Shown: positions 1 to 11,772 of the stretch, piece by piece
Position numbering within the stretch: position 1 is the first letter of the stretch
Layout: the number at the start of each line of letters is the position of its first letter
Source of the DNA: Lasiosphaeris hirsuta
Lineage: Eukaryota > Ascomycota > Sordariomycetes > Sordariales > Lasiosphaeriaceae
Assembly (NCBI GenBank): GCA_030549175.1
Contig: JAUKUA010000001.1
Coordinates: forward strand, 5,580,001-5,644,000
DNA: 64,000 nt
Direction: 5' to 3'
Program-made: the position numbers and the translations under genes
Notes under the pieces: generated by a model
Seen by the model: only the letters and a program-made list of their open reading frames with translations
Told to the model about the DNA's origin: nothing
Database searches by the model: none

Positions 1-850
1 CTAACCAGCGTGGGATTTTTCTTTGTCATTTACCCAGATAACTTTGTTCTTCACCTCGGAGGTGTTTCGACGGGACGTGCATGTGGTCTTCTTAGGAGAG
101 AAAAAGGCATCGTGGGTGGGAGAATATGGCCGCAAAAAGCTGTGTGTCGCACTCAAGAGGGTGAGGCTGTTTGCGAACTTGGTAGCAAAGGCGGCCGAGA
201 CTGCAAAGTGGGAGCCCGGGGGTGATTGATTTCTTCTGCAGGGTTCAGATTGGCTGACAAGCTTGAATCTGATATGGCTTCTAGTCTCACATAGCTACTT
301 AGCTTTTATAATGACGATGAGTTGATTGTATTCAGTACTCCTCGCTCAGGCCGAAGCCGCGGCCGATATCGGCAAGCAGTAAATAAACTGCCCGATGCGA
401 TCTGCTGTGTGAGACCTTCCGGGCCGTCAGCTGCAGTTGAAGGCTGGCCGAGGCGTCAGGGCCTCTGGCACGGACCACTTTGCCCGGCGTTCACGACAGC
501 CATCGGTGCGCTAGCTCTTGAAGCGGACAAGAAGCAGGGCCTCTGATGTTCCAGCCAACCAAGCCAATCGAAGTTGTCGCGAAATCCAAAATTGGTATCA
601 ATAGCTTCAACCACAGGGATTGATCCACCACGACCGAAGACATGTTTACCTTGTAACCTTTCGCCGTTGCCCGCAAAACTTGTTTGATGTTGATGTGAAC
701 TGCCTGACCGACGATTACCTGGCCTCGGCCACCCCTCGTCCGCGACACCTCCAATACGGAATATCCGACGCCCGAATCTCGACATCACCCTCACCAGCCC
801 TCGCCAAATACGAATCCGAACAGCCTCGGCCGCCCATTCAATTCCCAGCC
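1..850. other. left-edge non-coding region and 5' leader
   Basis: No family is recognisable here in any frame. The open frame of the downstream ELMO gene extends leftward to about 620 but contains no ATG before 851, so that part is probably 5' leader. The stretch presumably holds the promoter of the ELMO gene. Confidence 0.5.
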
Positions 851-3049
851 ATGGATCAGGCCGACATACCGGCGCTGCTGTCGCGGCTTGCTAGCGACGA
901 GGATGCGGCGCGCAAGATGGCCGTCTTCAAGCTGCAGTCGTCCATCAACGATCCGGCCTTCGCAGACGTCTTCATTTCCTCGGGCGGTCTAGTAATTCTA
1001 CGGCGCTTGATCATGACGGCGGGAGGAAACACACTGGCCTATTCGCTGCAGAGCCTGACCCGGCTGCTCGAGGTGGACATGGGATGGGACATATTTGAGG
1101 GCACGTCGGCGGGGGACCTGGTCGAGCGCGTAGTAGAGCTCATCGTCATGAATCCGCTCGTCAATATTTTGCGCGGCGCTATGTCCATTCTCGTCGCCCT
1201 TGTCAGCCATTCACAGTCGACGGCCCGTGGGACCGTCCGGACGCCAGGCACGTTCGGCTTCCGCGCCCTGAAACCGGCAGTCGCTGTGTATCCCCAATTC
1301 TTTGAGCTCGTCATACAGCAGCTGCAATCGGCCGACCACGCGCTGTGCGCCAACGCCCTGATGCTTGTCAATTCTCTTATACGCGACGCTGTTTCCAGCG
1401 ATGGGGCGGCGACCGCCGCCACCACCATGGCGAAGGGGAACGGTGTGGGGGAGGAGTGGTCGAAATTTATCAAGAGGCTGCAAGATCTGGGCCTGATCAA
1501 AGCCGTGTACAACCTTTTACAGAGCTCTTCGCTACAGGACTTGGCACACCCGCTGCTCGAGTTTCAGTCCTTGACCAAGATCCTGCTGAGGAAATGGAGG
1601 GAGGTAAGGGTCGACCTCGAGCGCCCAGAGCACAGAAGAGCGCTCAAGGGACTGCATCTTGCCAGCGCCCCAGACAGACGGCACCTGAACGGGGGGACGG
1701 CGACGGCAACATTGATCGCGGAGGAGGGTGACGCGGGGAAGAAAGGAAGCCGGAGACACAACCCGGAAAAGTGGCGGCGGCTGGGCTTCGAGACCGAATC
1801 GCCGGCGCTCGAGTTCGAAACGGCAGGCTTTCTGGGCATGATGGACCTGACCGACTATGTGAGGAAAAACGAGGACGGGTTCCAGAAGCTCCTGTTGGAG
1901 CAGTCGAGCAAGCCTTTGAGCGAGAGGTGTCCCGTCGCACGGGCCAGTCTTGCCGTGACCATGATTCTTTACGACCATTTTGAGGTGGACAAGTCGGACT
2001 TGGAGGAGGTCAGAGGCTATCAGGCCATGGACGGCGCAAAGACGAACGACAAGCTGTTCCGTCCCCTGCTGCTTCAATGGTCGAGACTACACACGGCGGG
2101 CCTACATGCTTTCTTCCGGATGTGGAAGGCAACAGGGGCGGAGCGTGACGATTTCGACAAGGTGGCCGAGTTGGTACGCATCCTTATAGAGCAGGTAGTC
2201 GGCCAGGCGAGCCGAACCAAAGACGTATTGGAGGTGGAGGATGATCTACAAGAGCACGACGGCGGAAGACTTCGAGAGCTACAGATGGAGCTTTTGGATC
2301 TCTCGTTTGAAGACCAGTGGGGCCCGCATCTCTACCAGGTTCGGGAAGAATTGAAGCACGAAGCGCTGCAGTTCGTCAAGGAGCAGCGCATCCGCTGCCT
2401 CCTGCAGGGCTCCTGGTTCTCTAAGCCGGTACCCCGTGCCCAGTTTGGGCAGAATAGCTACCAAAAACGGCGGCTGTATCAACCGTGGCGGTACGCCAAG
2501 CTCTCGCATAACCGGCGCCACCTCCACTACGCCGACTTTTCCGAGCAGCTACAGCAAGACCCGGGGCTGGACGCGCTTACCGAGAAGGTCGACCTAAGCA
2601 CCATAAGCTCGGTCGTATCCAACGTATCGGCGCCAAGCGAAGAGGATAATGCTAGCAACTCATCGTCTTCCATCTCAACGTACCGAAACGGCGTGGCCGT
2701 GATAACATCAACAAAACCCACAACCAAAATCACCGTATACAGCTTTTCCGATGATATCGGCCCTAGCGGGAATAAAGAAGGCGGCGAGCCAAAGGAGCAA
2801 CCGATATTGACCCTGTTCCCGTTGAACCACAGCCTCGCGTCCGAGTGGCTCGACGGCCTGCTGATGCTGCTGAACCAGGCGCCCATCACTGCCGAGACAA
2901 ATAAGCTCGTGACGCTTGTCAGTGAGTATGGGCTCAAGATCCGGTTGCTTAATGTGCGAGTAGAAGCGGTATACTCGGGCCCCGCGCCCGGCGCGGGGGT
3001 GGTACCAAGCCGCGAAGGGTTGGATGAAGACTACTTTTATGAGATTTGA
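851..3049 (+). CDS. ELMO/CED-12-like protein (DOCK partner, Rac GEF scaffold)
   Basis: A 732-aa protein in one exon. The first ATG in the open frame is at 851, and the frame upstream has no ATG. Residues about 1-340 form an all-helical armadillo-like region (for example SSGGLVILRRLI and NPLVNILRGAMSI). A second helical block around 380-500 contains the LHAFFRMWKATG stretch typical of the ELMO core. From about 510 a PH-like domain follows (WRYAKLSHNRRHLHYADF), interrupted by a Ser/Asn-rich insert near 595-625. In the family, ELMO binds DOCK proteins and helps activate Rac/Rho GTPases; the yeast counterpart is Lmo1. Function here is inferred from the domain order. The C-terminus ends in an acidic tail after a Pro/Gly-rich stretch. 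No intron is needed. Confidence 0.88.
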   Translation: MDQADIPALLSRLASDEDAARKMAVFKLQSSINDPAFADVFISSGGLVILRRLIMTAGGNTLAYSLQSLTRLLEVDMGWDIFEGTSAGDLVERVVELIVMNPLVNILRGAMSILVALVSHSQSTARGTVRTPGTFGFRALKPAVAVYPQFFELVIQQLQSADHALCANALMLVNSLIRDAVSSDGAATAATTMAKGNGVGEEWSKFIKRLQDLGLIKAVYNLLQSSSLQDLAHPLLEFQSLTKILLRKWREVRVDLERPEHRRALKGLHLASAPDRRHLNGGTATATLIAEEGDAGKKGSRRHNPEKWRRLGFETESPALEFETAGFLGMMDLTDYVRKNEDGFQKLLLEQSSKPLSERCPVARASLAVTMILYDHFEVDKSDLEEVRGYQAMDGAKTNDKLFRPLLLQWSRLHTAGLHAFFRMWKATGAERDDFDKVAELVRILIEQVVGQASRTKDVLEVEDDLQEHDGGRLRELQMELLDLSFEDQWGPHLYQVREELKHEALQFVKEQRIRCLLQGSWFSKPVPRAQFGQNSYQKRRLYQPWRYAKLSHNRRHLHYADFSEQLQQDPGLDALTEKVDLSTISSVVSNVSAPSEEDNASNSSSSISTYRNGVAVITSTKPTTKITVYSFSDDIGPSGNKEGGEPKEQPILTLFPLNHSLASEWLDGLLMLLNQAPITAETNKLVTLVSEYGLKIRLLNVRVEAVYSGPAPGAGVVPSREGLDEDYFYEI

Positions 3050-4114
3050 CATGTTTATTTTGTCCTTTACATTTCTTCTTTCTCTTATCTTGGTGTTGTT
3101 GGTTGAAGCTGTCGTTCATTGCATGACTATGAGAAGCTGGTCGCGAAACATATACCCCATACCTATACCCGACGCTCCTATTCTCAACCTCATATCCACA
3201 ATCACCATGTATATCTCTCTACCAAGGCTTTTTTTTTCTTTTTTTCTTTTAGACTTGGGACAGGATGGGGACGATACTCCCCGAGTGTGGCGGGCTTTGA
3301 GTTGGGCTGTGGCTGTGTATTTTCATTTGTATCTATGTAATAGATGTAGTATATGTATTGCCCACACAGTGTAGGTGTGGTTTGTTCTGGAATGTATGTT
3401 CGCGGTTATGTCAACGAGGCTATCGCTTGAAGCTTGAATAAATTAAATAAAAAAAAAAGGGGGTGATGAGGAGCGATGTGAGGTTTGTACGTCTGTGATG
3501 TGATTGATGGGTGGCAACTTACGGACAGATACAGTTCGGAGTTTGGTAGCACCAAGAATGATCGGGCCTGCACATAACCCAGACAAAGTTGGTTGATTGG
3601 TAGGGCGAGACTGGATGGCAGCTGGGGAGCTTGACTGCGGGGTTGGAGCCGCAAGACCTCTCTCACTCTGTTCACTTCAGGTCTATTATTGATTCTATGG
3701 TAACATATCTCTCACCTCATTTTTACCCCCGAGAAACACAATGAAACGAGGCTCGGCCGGGTCGGCACCCTAGTGCCCCCTTTATTATTCATTCACCATA
3801 ACAAGCCAATGAAGTTCTACCCAGCCAGGGACAGGATCTCCCATCCAACCTGTTCACTTGATGCAGGTGAATAAGCGGTGCCTCTTCCAGGTGAGAGCTG
3901 TGCTACGCCTCATACCAGCTCCACCCTGCCGCAAAATACAAAGAAGCGACGGTAGCTACCAACTGTATCCATCCCATCCAACGCCCCCCACTTCCATCGG
4001 CGGTCGCATCAGAACTCCAGCGATACCACGGCCATACCCCGCCGGCGGGCGAGCGGAACGTTTCGGTCATCGAAATTATCTTCCTGGCTGTGATATTCTC
4101 CACAGCCGATTAGC
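3050..4114. other. intergenic region
   Basis: It holds the 3' end of the ELMO gene and the promoter/leader of the GRF gene. A T-rich polypyrimidine tract lies near 3228-3250 and an A-rich stretch near 3446-3460. The open frame of the GRF gene extends left to 3858, but that extension looks like non-coding leader. No other gene is recognisable. Confidence 0.5.
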
Positions 4115-5459
4115 ATGCCGCCCCCAGGCACACCAAGGACACTTGGGACTTTCAAGCCAGACCAGGGCTGGTTTTGTAGGCCACTCGCGACCCTCCTTCA
4201 AACCCACCCTCATCACTGACACTTTACAACTAGGTGACTGCGACCCGCCACGGCCGGGTGACCGTTTCACGGTCCACAAACAGGGCGCAAACAACGGCAG
4301 ACGATTCTACACCTGCGGCAAGCCACACGATATCCAGTGCGGCTTCTGGGTCTGGGAAGAAAAAGCACAAGAAATCGAGACAATGGTCCTAACCCGAGCG
4401 GCCGCGCAAAAAGCGCAACAAGCGCAAAAGGCGATAAAGGCAGGAGAGCTTGAAGACACACAAACTAGCATGCCGACGCCTAGCGCAGCAGCGGGCGGAT
4501 CGCAACCTCTCGTCAACTTGGCTGTGAAACCCCGAGGACAGCGCATCTTTCGCGGGGCCGGGGCCGGGCAGGATGCCCTGGCCGACAGCGATAATGATGA
4601 TAGCGACGAGGATTATAGCGACGATGGCGATAACGGCGATGGCGACAATGACGAACTCCCGGATTTCCAGCCACGGAAGACTCGGAACATCATCGTCTCC
4701 CCCTTCTCAACTGCCAAAGCCAAAATGGCCCCAACTACCCCCAAGCCCGCCAAAAAGAGACGCCTCGCCCACCCTCGACATGGCGAGGGCACAGACACTG
4801 GTGCCAACATTGCCAATCAAAATGGCGATTCCGACCTTCACCCAGACGAAGCTGAGTCGGAAGGCGATGGCCAGGGTGGGGGTTATGGTGAGAGCAACGG
4901 CAAGAACGAGGACCACCATTACGATGGAAAGGGCAAGAACGCAGCGACAACAGGTCAAGGTAGTATCACCACCAGTCAAGACAAGTCGCTTATGACGCCG
5001 AGCCGTCCTCAGACTTGGGGCAATGCACCCGTCGGGCTCCCGACGCCTGTGACTAAATCGGCGCACCGCAGCCGACTCTTCTTTGCCTCGAACGGAAACC
5101 AAAGCAGCAGCAAGCGCCTCGGAGTCGCCCCAGACGTCTTTATGGATGACCATGACCTTACCGCTGACGTGATGGGTTTACTCGAGGACCAAAAACTCGA
5201 AGAATCAGTCAAACAGACGGTTCGGCAGCGTCTGAACACTTACGTCCTTCAACTGCGCGGCATCGAGGCCGGCCGGGACGCCACCAGGGCCGCGTTGAAA
5301 ATCAAGGAAGTGCAGGTTAAGAAGAAGGAATTGCAGATCAAGATGCAGGAAGCGGAGATTGAGCAGCTGAAGGAGCTCCTCGAGAATGAACGCCGGACAC
5401 ACCAAAAGAAGATGGCAATCCTCGAGGATATGCTCTCGAACGGCGACACTGGGCGCTGA
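4115..5459 (+). CDS. GRF zinc-finger protein with C-terminal coiled coil
   Basis: Proposed exons 4115-4175 and 4234-5459 (428 aa); the 58-nt intron (4176-4233) runs GTAGG...CTAG. The join splits the codon of Cys21 (T|GT) and creates a complete GRF finger at residues 19-61: WFCDCDPP, then TVHKQGANNGRRFYTC, QCGFWVW. GRF fingers (APE2, NEIL3, TOP3A) bind single-stranded DNA through a zinc site; the likely ligands here include Cys21 or Cys23, Cys48 and Cys56. The middle is low-complexity and acidic (Asp/Asn/Gly repeats near 120-150), with a basic KPAKKRRL segment. Residues about 345-425 are strongly charged and helical, a probable coiled coil. A single-exon reading from 3858 is possible but would replace the first zinc ligand with an unrelated leader. 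Likely nuclear; the exact role is unknown. Confidence 0.82.
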
Positions 5460-6311
5460 GGGAAGGATTCTGAAGGCATTTTATTTGGAGATTCTAGCAG
5501 CATTCGTGCTCTGCTTCTTTCTACACGGGATTTGTCTTGGTAAGGCAGCGTGACGGAGATATGGCGAAAAGGGGCGACTGAAAGCCCCCAACATCATAGG
5601 CTTCCCTCCTGCCTGCCTTAAGCCGCGAGAATGGGAAGTTAGGAAAGCGGGCTAGCGCATCTTTCAGTTAGCGGCGGCTCTCAATTACACACGTAGGTAC
5701 CCGTACTAAATATTCTCAGCACAAGGTTTCCCAATTGGATCAGAGTGATGGTGTGCATCCTCGACCTGCTTCGCGGCACTGCGCATTTGCATTTGCGGCG
5801 TTGAGTTCTTGTCGCGGACTGAGTCTGAGCGTGAATCTTGAAATTGAAGATGCACGGACAAGGGAAAGCAGACAGCACGGGCCAGACATCAAATTGATTG
5901 AAGAGAATCGCGTCGTGGACGGGACTTGGGAAGGCGCGTAAAGACCCTTGCAACAAGGTCCTTTCAACGAGGTGGGATGTGACCTTGTCTGCTTGGGGTC
6001 TGTTGACTTGATTTCCTGATTCGGAAGCAAAGTCGCGACTTTAAGCACTGTGATTGGCCAGAGCTTGACGCGGGAAAGGGCGGGGGCGCAAGCATGGCTA
6101 CATGGCGTGGGTCCCATAAGATGATCGTGTGGGTGCGACATAGGCCGACCCCCAGCACACAGCGGCCCTCATACATATTCCCCCTCCTAACTCTCTGATC
6201 CCGAGCGCGTTCCACAAGCTGTCCAAGTTCTGGTCTTTGATATATCCTCGTGTCCTCGTGTCCTCCCCTAAAGCATGTGCACTTGGTCCCGCCAGCCATT
6301 GACCATTGACC
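5460..6311. other. intergenic region
   Basis: 3' end of the GRF gene followed by the promoter and leader of the homeodomain gene. I see no further gene, RNA or repeat. Confidence 0.5.
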
Positions 6312-8539
6312 ATGGACCCTCACACCCTGCCGCGCGCATCGTCGCCTCCAATGTATCTGATGCCCTCTTCACCCTCCCACTCGCCAGAACTCCCCAGCCA
6401 CGACAGGCCCAGCTCCTCGTCCAGCAACCCTAGGCTCCCGACATCATCATCAGTACTCGGCTCGGATGCTCTGACGCACACGCCGGAATCTGAGCGTCAT
6501 CCCAAGGGCAAGAGGAAACGGACTGCGTAAGTGCCTCTCGCCGTACCCCTCCTTGCCGAGCACCCCTGGGGCAGCTCCGAGACCAGCTGCAATGGATATA
6601 TAGCGTATCCTGTTCATCAATTTTGGCTTTGCAAGCTAACACAGAGCCCAATTCTCCAGAGCAAAGGACAAGACAATCCTCGAAGCTGCGTACACGGCGA
6701 ACCCAAAACCCGACAAGGCGGCGCGTCTCGCCATCGTGAACCGCGTCTCGCTTAATGAGAAGGAGGTACAGGTGGGTAACCCCCTCTAGCGCCCACAGCC
6801 CCCCCCCCCCCCCCTCCTCGCTTGACGCGTCTCCGGCTTCCATATTGAGCTCAATTGGGCCCGTAACTCATATTGTTGCTAATAACATAACGGCAGATCT
6901 GGTTCCAGAACCGAAGACAAAACGACCGGAGGAAATCGCGCCCTTTGTCGCCCCAAGAAATCGCAGCTCTGCGATATGGTGGCATGCAGATCTTGTCATC
7001 CGACCCTGTATCATTCGACTCGTCCTTCAGCAGCGACAACTTGCACACATCACCTACCGAGAGCATGTCACAGTTGGACCGTAGCGTAGCATCGCCCCTG
7101 CATTCCGATCCTGCCAGCTCCACCTCTGACGAGGCCGAAATCAACGAACCACCCCAGGAGACTTCTCGAGACACCCAGCACGGCGAAGATCCAGAAAGTA
7201 GTGAGCCGAGAGAGGCCGCCACGCCTCCTCCAAAGAGGGGGTACATCGAGGAGCGTGCCCTAGGACTGTCTCGGTCTTTCTCGAGCTCAGTCGGCTATCT
7301 ATCCAACAGATGGAACCCCGCCAGCTCGTTCACTACGCCGTCAACACTTGGCCGACGTGGTGACGACTTCTTCAAGTCAGTCGCTCCCCGCATTTGTTTT
7401 GCTACCCAATGATTGACACAATTTGTAGACTGGAACCCTTCGCGCCGTCCACATGTTCGTCTTCGGCGTCTGACCCAGCACTCCCACCCACGGGCTCCCA
7501 GTCCTCTCAATTCCGCCTGTCTCTGTCACTAGAGGGCAAAGCTGAAGTTGTCCACGCTCTCCCTTCCCCGCCGCGTCCGACTATTCGACCACAACCGTCA
7601 GACGAGTTGCCATCCCTAGGCCCGGTGCGCTGCCCTGGCCTACAACGTAGCCACAGTGCATCCCCCACCATCACACTACCGCCCATCTCTGTTTTAACTA
7701 GCTCCCTCCCCACAGCCGCTAGTGGCGCTTTGCCACCGCGCTTGACGCGCGGTCGATCCCGAGACGTTCATGCTTGGGAATTTTGCTGCGACGCGGAAAA
7801 TCGCGAGGATTTCCTGACGGTACAAGCCAAGCATGAAAGCAGCGGCTCTGCCATCGCGGCAATCAGCCTTCTCAGATCAACGAGCTCCAATGGAAGCCCC
7901 TTGCAGCAAAGCAGCGGCGCTAAGAGGAATGCTACCCTTAGTAAAGCAGTACCTCGCTCGGACGTAGCAAAGAAGCCCAAGCTCGGTAGAGCTCTGAGTA
8001 GTATGGGCAAACTGCAAACCAGCTTCGGTAATAGCGAAAAAGGCAGTACGGATAAGAAAGTCGATGTCGGCCTGGATAAGACCAAGATCCTTTCACCCTC
8101 TGGCAACGAGTCAGATAAGGAGAACTGGAGTCCAGATGAGGAGGGAAACCCCCGATTTCCCATTTTCCAAGCACAACCTGCCAGCGGTCCCATCGGCCGA
8201 CGACCCCTTCCCTCGGGCACAACTCGATTGGACAAGAATAGCCCCCGTCGAACTCCGCCCCGTCGAACCCCAAGCCGTCTTCTTCAAGACCGTCGAAGCC
8301 CTGGCTTGCTATTCGGGAGCCGGGCCAACACGGCGCCAGTGTTCTCCCGGAAGCAGCGCGCAGAAAAAGGTAGCCAGCCTCCGCTGGAAATTTATGAGGA
8401 CTCGTGGCCTCCGAGTCCTGCCGCCCCAGTACTTGACGAAGTCGAGCGCTTTATGCGCGGCCAAGTCAGCCCCAGTAAAAAGGGTGACGTCGATGCCATC
8501 GCCGGCCTTCTTTCTCTCAGTCAGGGCAATTGGCGGTGA
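6312..8539 (+). CDS. homeodomain transcription factor (YOX1/YHP1-like)
   Basis: Four exons: 6312-6526, 6660-6771, 6897-7375 and 7429-8539 (638 aa), all GT..AG and frame-consistent. The homeodomain spans about residues 66-124, assembled from exons 1-3: basic arm KGKRKRTA, helices with TILEAAYTANPKPDKAARL, and recognition helix VQIWFQNRRQNDRRKS. The third exon junction falls just before IWFQN. Directly after it comes the SRPLSPQEIAALRYGGMQ block that I recall from fungal YHP1-type proteins. The rest is Ser/Pro-rich with no second domain, including a KENWSP segment around 500. Yeast Yox1/Yhp1 repress M/G1 genes with Mcm1; filamentous homologues act in development. Which target genes it controls cannot be read from the sequence. 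Intron 2 carries a 16-C run. Confidence 0.93.
6799..6814. repeat. 16-nt poly-C run inside intron 2 of the homeodomain gene
   Basis: An uninterrupted C run read directly from the sequence. It lies between donor 6772 and acceptor 6896 and does not affect coding. Confidence 0.9.
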
Positions 8540-9821
8540 TTTTCACCCATTGTCACACCTCGGAGAAGACCGAGTGTCTAGCCACCTCTGTTGACATGAG
8601 TTTGATCTTGTACGGAAGGGGATGGCTACTTCTTGTTTCCTTGGGGAAATGGGGAACCTCTTGTTCATGATACAAGACAAAAAGGCCTTTTGTCGGCACA
8701 CATGTCTTATAATACCTGTTGAGGTACGGCTTCGAGGCTCGCCGCCTCGCTGTATTTGTATGCTATTTTTGTTGGTGTCAGCGGCTCACCGCGGTGTTTT
8801 GGTGGATGGGAGAAACGGCGTTATTGGTAGGTGGTTTTGATTGGTACCGTTTTTGGCGAATTGCATTCAAGGGGCAAGGACGGGGAGCAGGATCAGGAAC
8901 GGGGTCGGGAACGGAAATAGGATTGGGGCTGGACAGCCTCTAAAAGGTGTTATGGTCGGGGCAGGAACGGGGTTCTGTATTTGTTGGAATATTCCCCTGC
9001 CGACGGTTCGGTGAATGGAGTTTCTGGAAACGGGCATACCAGGCTTTGGTGTAGTTACCAATATGTGCCATGCTCAAGTTGAGTACTAGCCAAGGGGGTG
9101 GGTGGGGTGAGGGGCGATATTCAAATAACCGTTTTAGTTTGTGAATTATGGGATGTTAGTACATTGCATTAACAGCCGATTTGATAATCACATCGTGGTT
9201 AGCTTGTTAAAACTCGAGTCCAGTATTAAAAAAAATTCCATACAGCAAGGACATACATACAAATGACACGTTGAATCTCTTGAACTGTCGGCATGGAATT
9301 TGGCTCGTCACATTGGCCTTTCGGACTTCGGAGAGTATTTGTAAACCAAGGTGTAGCTGAAGAACAGTAATAACAATAAATATAAAAGCCCGTCTGTACT
9401 TGGCACGCAGAACAGGTCCATGTATAATGATACTTCAAACCAACTACAACCCCTTCCTGATCGCAAGTTTATCGACCAGCGACCATGTCATAGGTTCCCA
9501 CGCCATTCCATGCCAGCCCCCATGTATCCACCCATCCACCCATCGCCAAACCCCCTCCCCCCCCCCCCCCCCAAAATATCAGAGTACTTGCTACACAACG
9601 GGGTAGCCACGCAAACAGGGCCCTTGAGGCCCAGTCTCAATCCTTCTTTTTATGTAATCAAAAATTTCTGTCGTCCGTCCGTCTCTTATTTGTACTTCTA
9701 GACAAGGCTCTAAAAATCGGGCGTTGCTCGGGCACGATGTAGAGGAATTTGCATGTGTGCGTGTGTTACCCGGGAACGGAACCGACGTGTATCTATGCAA
9801 CACCCCGATACCTCGTCGTAT
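8540..9821. other. convergent intergenic region
   Basis: The homeodomain gene (+) and the NAD kinase gene (-) converge here. Around 8875-8985 there is a purine-rich, imperfect GGAACGGG-type repeat. A 16-C run is at 9557-9572. AT-rich sequence at 9120-9260 and 9360-9390 could hold polyadenylation signals for both genes. No gene recognised. Confidence 0.5.
9557..9572. repeat. 16-nt poly-C run
   Basis: Uninterrupted C tract in the convergent intergenic region downstream of the NAD kinase gene. Confidence 0.9.
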
Positions 9822-11772
9822 CTACATCCCGAGGAGGCTCATCTGCCGCCTCAGAGGGCTCGCGCTGATGCTGCTCTCCTCGCTGACGTAGCAGGCGGAA
9901 TCCGTGTCAATGTCCCACCCATTATCTTCCTCCTTCCCATCCTCACTTCCGGCAAGGCTTCCACCCGTCTCGAATGCTTTTTGGGTGGCGGCACGGACAT
10001 TCCAGCGGAGGGTGCGAGAAACACTGTCGAACCACTCGGTGTCGGTGCGTACAACGGTGGGGAACGGGTATTGGGACGCCGTAATAGTGACGTGGTCACC
10101 CTGTCTCAGCTCGACGCGGCCCTTGCCATCGAACGCGCAGTATGCGGTGGCGCGGCTGTTGCGCGGAATTGATACGCGCAGTAGCATGGTGTCCGACAAC
10201 ACCATGGGGCGGAACGATAATGTATGCGGGCAAATAGGTGTGAGCAGAATGGCAGGAATATCGGGATGCACAAGTGAGCCACCAGCTGACAGCGAGTACG
10301 CCGTAGATCCTGGCGGCTGGTGTTAGCGATCGCAAGGCTTATGAGCTTATGGGAAAGTGGAATCCTGACTCACCAGTCGGGGTTGAAAAAATACAGCCAT
10401 CGGCCTGAACTACGGTCAAGAGCTCATTATCGCCGTACAGCTCCAAGTTGGAAACATACGGCGACGGGCCGCGGTCGATGACAAGTTCATTGAGGACCTC
10501 AAACTGCTCCCCCTCCTCAACTTCATGGCCCGCTGGGCCGTCGCGGTACACGGTGCAGGTAAAGCGCATACGCAGGTTGACGCGCATCCCCTCGTCACCC
10601 ATGATGCGGCCGAGATAGTCCTTATACCTCTCGTACTCAAAGCTGGTTAAGAAGCCGAGACTCCCCAGGCTGAATGATAGAACGGGGGGTACAACGCGTT
10701 GAAAGAGCCACGAGGTGAAGAGGACAGTGCCGTCACCCCCGAGAGTCAAGACCAGATCGAACTTTTCAGGCTGGCTCCAGCAAAGGTCGGGGGACCAGTA
10801 CCTGAGCATTTCCTGAAATCGTGGATTCTCGTCGACGATGCTCGGCGCATTAAATCGTTTCGAGTTGCGAAGCTTGGCATCGACGTAGACATTTACGCCC
10901 AAGTCAGAGCCGTAGCGCGGCGTCTGAAGAAGCCAGAGGGCAAGTTCGCGCGTGAGGACGACCAGCTGGTTATCGCGGGCCTTGGTCACAATCATGACAT
11001 TCTTGACGGCGCGCTTGATGGGGCGGCGCTGGAGCTGTTTCGACACCTCTCGTACGCCAGTGGCCGTTTGCACGAGGCGAGAATGCGACATCCACTCGTC
11101 ATTCTTGATCTCCTCAAGGACCTTGTCTATGTCAACGGCATCGTCGAATCGGTTGTGGTAGAAGCACGGCGATTGCAGGGATGGGAAGGCGGCAGTAGGT
11201 GTCAGACTGGTAGCGGCGCGGGCATTCTGTGCCTCGGCCAGGCCGTTGAGCGCGTCGCACAGCTGCTGCGATGACGCGGTTGAAGGCCGGTGTTCGGGGC
11301 CACTCGGCTGGCTGTGTGCGGAAAGCATGCCGTTGAGCGAGAGAGCTTGGGGCTTGTTGCCGCGGGCCACCGAGGCCAGTGCCTTCAGAATAGTCTGTCG
11401 CGGGACAGACTCGATCGAGAGGGCGTTCTTACGGTGGCCGGGAGGACGCTGTAAGCTGTTGCTATCCTGGGGGGTCTGCGGGGTCCGGAGGCTGTCGCTG
11501 TCGTGGGGTTGCAGCTCTAGGTCAATCTTGTTGACGTGTCGCAAGTCGGAGTTTACGGCGTCAGGGTGCGGGTTCTCCGGGGGCGACAGGTGTCCTAGAG
11601 CGGCACTGGAGCTCTGGGGACGGACGCGGTCGGAGGGAGGCGAGGTATTAAGTCCATCGGATGTGGACTTCCCTACCTGGTGCAGCGGGGAAAGTGGAAG
11701 CGGGAAGTCAGCAGCTGGGGGACTCAGGGCTGGGTGAATTGCCGCTGCGGGTGAGGAAATTGGACCGGACAT
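9822..11772 (-). CDS. NAD(+) kinase (UTR1-type)
   Basis: Two exons on the minus strand: 11772-10374 and 10309-9822 (628 aa), with a 64-nt intron (GTGAGTCA...CGCCAG). The join rebuilds the conserved STPTGSTAYSLSAGG loop with its Gly codon split (G|GA). The catalytic core starts near residue 240. It contains the LGGDGTVLFTSWLF motif (GGDGT binds ATP/NAD phosphates), the region FLTSFEYERYKD, and HPDIPAILLTPICPHTLSFR. The enzyme phosphorylates NAD to NADP. The 230-residue N-terminal part is Ser/Pro-rich and looks disordered; no mitochondrial presequence is obvious, so a cytosolic UTR1-like form fits better than POS5. The C-terminal tail is acidic (DGKEEDNGWDIDTDSAC). Confidence 0.95.

Noticed and set aside
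8875..8985. GGAACGGG-like purine repeat as a minisatellite
   Set aside because: The units are too irregular and too few to define a repeat period.
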